Source: Deinococcus ficus (lineage in GTDB: Bacteria; Deinococcota; Deinococci; Deinococcales; Deinococcaceae). From it: DNA of 64,000 nt. The stretch spans positions 1,662,001-1,726,000 of the forward strand of contig NZ_CP021081.1 of the NCBI RefSeq assembly GCF_003444775.1, written 5' to 3'. The translations under genes were made by a program, and so were the position numbers. The notes under the pieces are model-generated. The model was not told the DNA's origin. It ran no database searches and saw nothing but the letters and a program-made list of their open reading frames with translations. Positions 56,715 through 64,000 of this stretch are shown in pieces (the first letter of the stretch is position 1; every line of letters begins with the position of its first letter).

Positions 56715-57035
56715 GTGCGACTGACCGGTACCCCCGTCCTGGAGGTCGCGCTCCTCCAGGTCCGGCCCGGGCAGACGGCCGCCTTCGAGGCCGCCTTCGG
56801 GCAGGCACGGGCGCTCATCACGTCCCAGCCCGGCCACCTGCGCCACGAAGTGCAGCGGTGCCTGGAAGACGACCACCGGTACGTCCTGCTGGTGTGGTGG
56901 GCCACCCTGGAGGACCACACCGTGGCGTTCCGGCAGAGCGCCGCCTACCAGGAGTGGCGCGCCCTGCTGCATCACTTCTACGACCCCTTCCCCACCGTGG
57001 AGCACTTCGTCCCGGTGCCCGGCCTGGCCGGGTAG
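56715..57035 (+). CDS. ABM-domain (antibiotic biosynthesis monooxygenase-like) protein
   Basis: 106 aa dimeric ferredoxin-like fold: EVALLQVRPGQTAAFEAAFG, a helix, then HRYVLLVWWATLEDHTVAF and YQEWRALLHHFYDPFPTVEHF. Members range from quinone monooxygenases to proteins of no known activity. Start GTG 56715 is nine bases after leuA, with no Shine-Dalgarno, so it is probably read through from leuA. Confidence 0.75.
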   Translation: MRLTGTPVLEVALLQVRPGQTAAFEAAFGQARALITSQPGHLRHEVQRCLEDDHRYVLLVWWATLEDHTVAFRQSAAYQEWRALLHHFYDPFPTVEHFVPVPGLAG

Positions 57036-57062
57036 ACACGCAGGGCAGCGGTACACTGGCCG

Positions 57063-57440
57063 GTGTCCCACACGCCGCTGACCACGCTGTGCCTCGCGCT
57101 GGGGCTGCTCCTCGCGGGCAGCCTGATCGCCGGGCCGCCCGACCAGCTTCCCACGTGGTCTCTGCTCGCCGCGCTGATCGGGGCGCCCCTGTCCGCTTTC
57201 CTGCTCTCGCGGCCGGAGCGGCAGGCGGGCCTGTGGGGGCCCGGAGCCCACAGGCCCGCCTGGGCTCTGGGTCAAGTCATGGGGCCGCTGCTGGGGGGAT
57301 TGCTCCTGTACTTGCCGGTGCGGCTACTGTCCCTCACCGTGCACTTGCCACCTTCAGGGAACACGCTGCTGACGGAAGCCTTGAAGGTCGTGGCCGGATG
57401 TGTGGTGATGGCATTGGCGCTCGCTGCACCCCGCCGCTGA
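57063..57440 (+). CDS. Small membrane protein of unknown function
   Basis: 125 aa with four hydrophobic helices (about 6-23, 31-48, 68-86 and 103-121), short loops, no known motif. GTG 57063 is five bases after TACACT (57052-57057), matching the leaderless pattern. Confidence 0.6.
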   Translation: MSHTPLTTLCLALGLLLAGSLIAGPPDQLPTWSLLAALIGAPLSAFLLSRPERQAGLWGPGAHRPAWALGQVMGPLLGGLLLYLPVRLLSLTVHLPPSGNTLLTEALKVVAGCVVMALALAAPRR

Positions 57441-57443
57441 TCC

Positions 57444-57488
57444 ACAGGAAACGGACCGGGGCATAAAGGCTCCTGGTCCGTTTCCTGT
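57444..57488. terminator. Two-way terminator between convergent genes
   Basis: ACAGGAAACGGACC (57444-57457) pairs over 14 bp with GGTCCGTTTCCTGT (57475-57488). T-rich on the plus side (TTCCTCCTT). Confidence 0.7.
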
Positions 57489-57501
57489 TCCTCCTTCGAT
57501 T

Positions 57502-59196
57502 TCAGCCTCGGGGGCCGACCTCGTACACGGCCTGCCAGGGCTTGTAGCTGGTGCGGGTCACGTCCGTGCGGGGGCCCTTTTCGTCCTTGATGGTGCGGGT
57601 GATGTACAGGTTGTACCCGTCCTGCGCCCAGTCCACCTGCACGGTCTGCCCGGGGCGCAGGCGGGGGTTCACCACGTACTTCGGTGCGGGGTGGGGCGTG
57701 CGCGAGAGGATGCGTGCGGCGCTGACGCTGACGGTGCGTTTGGGTTTGATGCCCCAGACCTGCACCTCCACGCGGCTCTGTTCGGGGTGGTTCACGGTCT
57801 TGATCAGCAGGGGGCCGCTGGTGTCGTTCTTGAATTTCAGGTCCACGCCCGGGTCGTACACGGCGGCCTCGTACCCCACCTGGGGTTCGTAGTACCCGAC
57901 GCGGTAGCTGTGCTGGTTGCGTTCCACGACCGGGAGGCCCGCCTGGTACATGGCGCGGAAGACGGTGGTGCTGACCTGGCACACGCCGCCGCCCAGGCCG
58001 TCCACGGTGCGGCCACCGCTGATGATCTTGCCGCCCACGAAGCCGTTGCCGGGGCTGATGCTGCCCAGGGTGTTCAGGAAGCTGAAGATCTCGCCCTGCG
58101 GGACGACCGCGCCGTGAATCTTGCGGGCGGCCACGGCGACGTTCGTGCGGCGTTCCGGGCTGCTGCCGTAGTAGGTGCTCTGGCCGGTGGCGATCAGTTC
58201 CAGTTTGGCGGCGTCGGGCAGCTCGGCCAGCGTCAGGGTGGGTTTGCTGGCCTTGCTGGGGAAGGTGGTGGTCTTCACGGCCGGGTCCAGGACCGTGGTC
58301 TTGAAGTGCGCGAATGCGGCGGCGCGGTCGGTGACGACGCCGCTCTGCTCCTTCACCTTGGTCAGCCCGTCGCCTTTCACGGCGTACCGGGCGTTCTGCG
58401 CGGGCTGGTCGATGTAGCCGGTCAGGCGGCCGAAGGCGACCTGCAGGGCCTTCTCGTCCGGGAGGATGCCGCCGGGTTTCACCCAGTACAGATTGGCGAC
58501 TTCCAGCGGCGTCAGGGCGCCCGCGCGGTCCGTGCCGGCCAGTTTCACGGTGAAGGTGCGCATCAGGGCGTTGCCGCGGTCCGCGTGGACTTTCAGGGCG
58601 GCGGCCGTGTACTGCGCCCTGGACTCCGTGACGGGCACGGTCAGGTCCCGCAGGTCCGGCGCCTGAGCGAAGCGCTGCGCGGCGGCGGCGGTGTTCAGGC
58701 GCCGGCCCGGCACGTCCGCCTTCACGACGTACCGGCGGAGTTTACTGTCGAAGGCGACGGTGGCGTTTTTCGGCTGGCTGTTCAGGCCGCCGGTCAGGAC
58801 GTCCAGGGTCGCCTGGGCGCGGGCGGCGTCCACGCGGACGGGCACCGGGAAGTCCTGCGTGTCGGCAGTGCCGATCAGGTCCTGCAGGCGGTCGAGCACG
58901 GAGCGCTGCGCGGCGGCCTGTTCGGCGGCGGCGACCGTGCCGGCCACGTCTGCCGTCCAGCCGAGGCGGTCGGCGTCCACCGTCCAGCTGCCTCCGGCCG
59001 CCCGGACCGTCACCTGCGGCACCGGCAGGCTGGCCTTCACGGCCTGCACCGCCTGCTCGCGGGTCATGCCGCCGATGTTCACGCCGTTTACCCGCACGTC
59101 CGCCTGCACCGCCGTCCCGGACTGGGACGCAACGGCCATTGCCAGCGCACCCCCGAGCAGTGCCAGCAACGATCCCCCTGCCAACCAGACCTTCAT
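57502..59196 (-). CDS. VanW-family exported protein with peptidoglycan-binding-like domains
   Basis: 564 aa. Signal sequence MKVWLAGGSLLALLGGALAM. The following 300 residues hold two alpha/beta repeats of the PG_binding_4 type (VNGVNIGGMTREQAVQAVKA). The VanW domain starts near 345: SPERRTNVAVAARKIHGAVV, GEIFSFLNTLGS, GGGVCQVSTTVFRA, a Gly-rich conserved core. The end has a G5-like beta stretch. Probably acts on or binds the cell wall; VanW activity is not defined. ATG 59196 is seven bases from TAGACT (59209 down to 59204), so it is leaderless. Confidence 0.85.
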   Translation of the reverse strand: MKVWLAGGSLLALLGGALAMAVASQSGTAVQADVRVNGVNIGGMTREQAVQAVKASLPVPQVTVRAAGGSWTVDADRLGWTADVAGTVAAAEQAAAQRSVLDRLQDLIGTADTQDFPVPVRVDAARAQATLDVLTGGLNSQPKNATVAFDSKLRRYVVKADVPGRRLNTAAAAQRFAQAPDLRDLTVPVTESRAQYTAAALKVHADRGNALMRTFTVKLAGTDRAGALTPLEVANLYWVKPGGILPDEKALQVAFGRLTGYIDQPAQNARYAVKGDGLTKVKEQSGVVTDRAAAFAHFKTTVLDPAVKTTTFPSKASKPTLTLAELPDAAKLELIATGQSTYYGSSPERRTNVAVAARKIHGAVVPQGEIFSFLNTLGSISPGNGFVGGKIISGGRTVDGLGGGVCQVSTTVFRAMYQAGLPVVERNQHSYRVGYYEPQVGYEAAVYDPGVDLKFKNDTSGPLLIKTVNHPEQSRVEVQVWGIKPKRTVSVSAARILSRTPHPAPKYVVNPRLRPGQTVQVDWAQDGYNLYITRTIKDEKGPRTDVTRTSYKPWQAVYEVGPRG

Positions 59197-59290
59197 GCCG
59201 CACAGTCTAGGGAAGGGAGCGCGGCCATGTCTGAAACTTGTGCACGCCCCAGGGAACGATTAACCCCGGGCGAAACCCACGTGAGGGCCG

Positions 59291-59335
59291 CAGAAAGGCG
59301 GGGCGGGGGAAGTTGACCCCCTCCCCCGCCCCGCC
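59291..59335 (-). terminator. Terminator of lysJ
   Basis: GGCGGGGCGGGGGA (59297-59310) and TCCCCCGCCCCGCC (59322-59335) form a 14-bp stem; on the minus strand TTTCT follows. Confidence 0.75.
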
Positions 59336-59352
59336 CGGTGCTGCCGGGTCCG

Positions 59353-60599
<1,247 letters not shown>

Positions 60600-60603
<4 letters not shown>

Positions 60604-60623
60604 TCCCGTGTCCTCCTGAGCAT
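60600..60623 (-). CDS. Leaderless mini-ORF (7 aa) coupled to lysJ
   Basis: ATG 60623 is eight bases after TACACT (minus strand, 60637 down to 60632). It reads MLRRTRE, with TGA overlapping the lysJ ATG (ATGA). Its AGG AGG codons form the lysJ Shine-Dalgarno sequence. Confidence 0.5.
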
Positions 60624-60683
60624 TCCCGGACAGTGTACGTGCCCGGCGCCCACGCAGCCCGTCGCCATGCATAACTATGCGCG

Positions 60684-61565
60684 TTACGTCTGCAGCGGTG
60701 CCGGGCGGGGGGCGGGCCGGCGGGCGTTCATCAGCACCAGTCCGGAGAGAATCACGGCCACACCCAGCAGCGACAGCCCCGTGATGGGCTCCCCGGCCAG
60801 CGCGCCCCAGAACAGCCCCCAGATGGGCAGCAGGTACGTCACGGCGGTCGTCTGCGTGGGCGACACGCGCGCGAGCAGACGGTAGAACACCAGGTACGCC
60901 AGCCCGCTGCCCACCACGCCCAGCACGGCCACCGCCCCCCACGCCCGCACGGACACCTCGGCCGGGTGCGGGCCAAAGGCCGCGAACGGCAGCAGGAGCA
61001 GCGCGGACAGGGTGAGCTGCGAGGTCGCCACGCTGATGGGTTTCAGGCCGGCGGTGGTGCGCTTGGCGAGCACCCCGCCGATGCCGTAACTGAGGGACGC
61101 CATCAGGATCACGGCCACGCCCACCGCGGACGCCTGCCCGCCCTGCATGCCGCCCAGCACCGTGACCGCCACGCCCGCCAGGCCCAGCAGCACGCCCAGG
61201 CTCATGCGGGCGTGCAGCTGCGCGTCGCGCAGGCCCCAGGCGATCAGCAGCGTGAACAGCGGCGTGGTGGCGTTCAGGATGGACGCCACGTTGCTGCTCA
61301 CCGTCTGCTCCCCGATGGCGAACATCAACCACGGGAAGGCGTTGTTCAGGGCCGCGACCAGCACCAGCAGCGGCCACGCCGACCGGGGTGGCAGCACGTC
61401 CCGGCCCAGGCGCAGCGCGGCGACCAGCACCAGTGCCCCGAACACGCTGCGCAGGAACGCCACCCACACCGGCGGGAAGTCGTGCCCCGCCCACTTGATC
61501 AGCAGGAAGGAAATCCCCCAGAACGCCGAGAGCAGGAACAGTTCGAACACGTCGCGGCGGGTCAC
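60684..61565 (-). CDS. EamA/DMT-superfamily transporter
   Basis: 293 aa inner-membrane protein with ten helices and two EamA repeats; [20 protein letters not shown] and SVTLLP-like [17 protein letters not shown] are typical. Members export amino acids or metabolites; substrate unknown. GTG 61565 overlaps the stop of a 12-codon ORF that starts six bases after a TACGCT box. It lies 80 bases upstream of lysJ on the same strand, so an amino acid exporter is conceivable. Confidence 0.85.
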   Translation of the reverse strand: MTRRDVFELFLLSAFWGISFLLIKWAGHDFPPVWVAFLRSVFGALVLVAALRLGRDVLPPRSAWPLLVLVAALNNAFPWLMFAIGEQTVSSNVASILNATTPLFTLLIAWGLRDAQLHARMSLGVLLGLAGVAVTVLGGMQGGQASAVGVAVILMASLSYGIGGVLAKRTTAGLKPISVATSQLTLSALLLLPFAAFGPHPAEVSVRAWGAVAVLGVVGSGLAYLVFYRLLARVSPTQTTAVTYLLPIWGLFWGALAGEPITGLSLLGVAVILSGLVLMNARRPAPRPAPLQT

Positions 61566-61600
61566 GGCGTCACCAGGGGCAGGGAGGTGGGGGCAGGCAC
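61562..61600 (-). CDS. Leaderless mini-ORF (12 aa) coupled to the EamA gene
   Basis: GTG 61600 is six bases after TACGCT (minus strand, 61612 down to 61607). It reads [12 protein letters not shown] and its TGA overlaps the GTG of the transporter (GTGA). The transporter has no Shine-Dalgarno of its own. Confidence 0.5.
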   Translation of the reverse strand: MPAPTSLPLVTP

Positions 61601-61622
61601 GCGCCCAGCGTACGCGCCGGCG

Positions 61623-62267
61623 TTACTCACGCCCGGACCCCAGGGCCGGGCGCAGCCGTGCCAGTGCGGGGGTCAGGGCGGGCCAGCCGTCCTCCTGCGT
61701 GGCGGCCGGAGCCCAGTTCTCCTTGCCGCTCCAGTGCTCGATCTTCAGGGCGTACACGCTGGTGCGCTTCAGGTCGGCGTCCGTGATGGGCCGCGTCTGC
61801 ACGCCCACCCGCAGGTCCGGGAAGCAGCGTTCGGTCAGGGTGGTCAGGGCCTCGCGGGCTTCGTGCGGGTCGGTGAGCCGGTGCGCGCGGCCGAACACGA
61901 TCACGCTGCGGTACTGCACGCTCAGTTCCAGGGGCGAGTTGCTGGGCAGCAGCTGCCCGATCTGCGAGACCTCCAGCGTGGCGCGGTGGCCCTGCCCGGT
62001 GTTGGCGCGCAGGCGGCCGGTGATGTTCGTGTGGTACACGATATCCCGCCGCTCCGGGCGGTAGGCGTACGCGAGCGGCGTGATGAACGGGAAGGCCTCG
62101 CCGTCGTCGGCCTGCCACAGCGTGGCGACCCGGGCGATCCGCTCCTGGAGCAGCAGTTCGGCGATCCAGCCCTCGTCCCGGCGGTTCTGCGGGCGGCGGC
62201 TCACGCTCATGTCCCGCTGCCGGGGGTCGTAGATGTCAGGGACGCGGGGGTGGGTGGACTCACTCAT
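61623..62267 (-). CDS. PNPOx-fold flavoprotein (NimA-like)
   Basis: 214 aa split-barrel protein of the pyridoxamine-phosphate-oxidase superfamily: RIARVATLWQADDGEAFPFI, PLAYAYRPERRDIVYH, SVQYRSVIVFGRAH and KIEHWSGKENW. It probably binds FMN; members include 5-nitroimidazole reductases and PdxH-like oxidases. ATG 62267 is six bases after TAGCGT (62279 down to 62274). It is divergent from a MocR/PdxR regulator that probably controls it. Confidence 0.83.
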   Translation of the reverse strand: MSESTHPRVPDIYDPRQRDMSVSRRPQNRRDEGWIAELLLQERIARVATLWQADDGEAFPFITPLAYAYRPERRDIVYHTNITGRLRANTGQGHRATLEVSQIGQLLPSNSPLELSVQYRSVIVFGRAHRLTDPHEAREALTTLTERCFPDLRVGVQTRPITDADLKRTSVYALKIEHWSGKENWAPAATQEDGWPALTPALARLRPALGSGRE

Positions 62268-62272
62268 GCTGC

Positions 62273-62279
62273 TACGCTA
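62273..62279. promoter_or_regulatory. Shared bidirectional -10 box
   Basis: TACGCTA reads TACGCT on the plus strand (62273-62278) and TAGCGT on the minus strand (62279-62274). Both fit TAnnnT, at nine bases from GTG 62288 and six bases from ATG 62267. Confidence 0.6.
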
Positions 62280-62287
62280 GGGGTCAG

Positions 62288-63760
62288 GTGGCCCGCAAAG
62301 AAGCTCCACTTTCAGACGAGACCGGGGGTCCACTCCTGGACCTGCCGGTCTCCCTCACGCTGGACCGCACGGGCCCGGCGCTGCACGCGCAGCTGGCCCG
62401 GCAGCTCCGGGCGCACGTGCTCGGCGGGCGCCTGCCGGCCGGGTTCCGCCTGCCGGGGACGCGGCCGCTGGCGGCAGCACTGGGCGTCACGCGCGGCGTG
62501 GTGGCCGAGGCGTACGCCGCCCTGGTCGCCGACGGCACGCTGGAGGCCGTGGTCGGCAGCGGCACGCGCGTGCCGGCCGGCGCGGCGCAGTCCCCGGCAC
62601 CCCGCGCGGCGCGGACCCCCGGATGGTTTCAGGCGGCGCCCCCCGCCCCGGTCAGCACCTTCCGCCCGGAAGCGGGCATCTTCTTCCAGCACGGCGTGAC
62701 CACCGGCCTCACGCTGGACGCCCGCGCGTGGCGGCAGGCCTGGGCGCACGGCGCGGCGCGCTCCCTGACCGGCGAGTACGGGGACGTGCAGGGCGAACCG
62801 GACTTCCGCGCGGCCCTGGCGGCCTTCGCGGGCCGTTCACGGGGCCTGACAGCCGGCGCGGAGGACGTGACCGTGATCTCCGGCACGCTGCAGGGCCTGA
62901 ACCTGATCGCGCGGGGCGTGCTGCCGCCCGCCTCCACGGTGCTGTTCGAGCACCCGGGGTACCAGGCGGCCCGGCAGGTGTTCCTGGACGCCGGGCACAC
63001 GGTGCTGCCCCTGAAGGTGGACGAGGACGGCCCGGTCGTGACGCCGGACCTGCCCGCGGCGCGCCTGGTGTACGTGACCCCCAGTCACCAGTTCCCGCTG
63101 GGCGTGCGCATGAGCCTGCCGAGGCGGCTGGCCCTGCTGGAGTGGGCCGCGCGGCACGACGCGCTTATCGTGGAGGACGACTACGACAGCGAATTCCGGT
63201 ACGGCGCGCCGCCCCTGCCGCCGCTGGCGGGCCTGGACGTGGGTGGTCACCGGGTGCTCTACCTGGGCACCCTGAGCAAGGTCCTCACGCCGGGCGTGCG
63301 GGTGGGGTTCGTGATCGCCCCGCCGGCCATCCGGGCAGCCCTGGTGCGGGAGCGCACGCTGCTGGACGCCGGCAGTCCGCTGCCCGTGCAGCACGCCCTG
63401 ACATGGCTGCTCACGCACGGGGAACTGGACCGGCACATCCGCCGCTCGCGCCGCTGGCACGCCCAGGTGCGCGAGGCGCTCACGCGGGAACTGGCCGGCC
63501 TGGAGCCCCACGCGAGGCTGGGCGGGATCGAGGCCGGGCTGCACGTGTGCCTGCGCCTCTCCCCCGCCCTGCACGCCGGCGAGGTGCAGCAGGACCTGGC
63601 GCGGCGCGGCGTGCACGTGTCCACCCTGGACGCCTTCATGCCGGGAGACACGCCGCCGAACGCGCTGCTGCTGGGGCACGGCGGCCTGACCGCCACGCAG
63701 GCGGCCGGGGGTGCGCGCACGATCCGGGACGTGATCGTCGCGCGCGCCCCCGGCCGGTAA
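62288..63760 (+). CDS. MocR/PdxR-family transcription regulator
   Basis: 490 aa. N-terminal GntR winged helix (ALHAQLARQLRAHVLGGRLP, RPLAAALGVTRGVVAEAYAALV), a Pro/Ala linker, then a fold-type I aminotransferase domain with the PLP lysine in YLGTLSKVLTPGVRVGF and EDDYDSEFRYG. Such proteins sense PLP or an amine and often control vitamin B6 or transporter genes. It is divergent from a PNPOx-fold gene with which it shares its promoter. Start GTG 62288. Confidence 0.9.
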   Translation: MARKEAPLSDETGGPLLDLPVSLTLDRTGPALHAQLARQLRAHVLGGRLPAGFRLPGTRPLAAALGVTRGVVAEAYAALVADGTLEAVVGSGTRVPAGAAQSPAPRAARTPGWFQAAPPAPVSTFRPEAGIFFQHGVTTGLTLDARAWRQAWAHGAARSLTGEYGDVQGEPDFRAALAAFAGRSRGLTAGAEDVTVISGTLQGLNLIARGVLPPASTVLFEHPGYQAARQVFLDAGHTVLPLKVDEDGPVVTPDLPAARLVYVTPSHQFPLGVRMSLPRRLALLEWAARHDALIVEDDYDSEFRYGAPPLPPLAGLDVGGHRVLYLGTLSKVLTPGVRVGFVIAPPAIRAALVRERTLLDAGSPLPVQHALTWLLTHGELDRHIRRSRRWHAQVREALTRELAGLEPHARLGGIEAGLHVCLRLSPALHAGEVQQDLARRGVHVSTLDAFMPGDTPPNALLLGHGGLTATQAAGGARTIRDVIVARAPGR

Positions 63761-63766
63761 GTTCGC

Positions 63767-64000
<234 letters not shown>

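Overview
The window reads as chromosomal DNA of a Deinococcus species. The base composition is very GC-rich, with G or C at nearly every third codon position. RpoD carries a long Lys/Ala/Pro tail. A LysJ-type class III aminotransferase typical of Deinococcus-Thermus is present. Many genes have a TAnnnT -10 box only 5-8 bases before the start codon, the leaderless-mRNA promoter layout known from Deinococcus. I see no insertion sequence, prophage, CRISPR array, tRNA or rRNA. Gene content is mostly core metabolism and cell growth.

Layout. 1-5.4 kb: proA (cut by the edge), a tandem GNAT protein, sigA and an RsmC-like methyltransferase, all leftward, then a short region (5465-5600) that looks like a small structured RNA gene. 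5.6-15.8 kb: a leftward operon livG / acyl-CoA synthetase / livH / livM / livK / livF / PaaK-like ligase, with a divergent second acyl-CoA synthetase; together they suggest import and CoA activation of carboxylic acids rather than plain amino acid uptake. 15.9-27.5 kb: OmpR-type two-component pair, rnhB, MOSC protein, GNAT, M28 peptidase, lepA, a second two-component pair, an exported protein, an aminotransferase and an AIM24 protein. 27.6-34.6 kb: division and cell wall cluster murG-murC-murB-ftsQ-ftsA-ftsZ. 34.8-43.5 kb: a lone LivK-type binding protein, pfkA, rsmI and two small upstream genes, rlmH, GNAT, exported protein, mraY (separate from the mur cluster), RlmI-like methyltransferase and a bacilliredoxin-like fusion. 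43.7-46.8 kb: a three-gene operon of unknown proteins ending in a HAMP membrane protein. 46.8-50.9 kb: VOC protein, ruvB and a DEAD-box helicase. 51.0-56.7 kb: branched-chain amino acid genes ilvB-ilvN-ilvC, a small gene and leuA, with two transcription attenuators. 56.7-64 kb: ABM-domain protein, small membrane protein, VanW protein, lysJ, EamA transporter, a PNPOx-fold protein divergent from a MocR/PdxR regulator, and the end of an M42 peptidase.

The most unusual theme is expression control. Besides about twenty leaderless genes, several genes follow a tiny leaderless ORF (7-19 codons) that begins right after the -10 box and ends in an NTGA overlap with the main start codon (lysJ, the EamA gene, the gene at 38813, mraY). 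The ilv and leu attenuators also use leaderless leader peptides, LVIVIL and LLLL, whose control codons are partly rare ones. In this genome, entry of ribosomes at 5'-terminal start codons seems to be used both for basal translation and for regulation.
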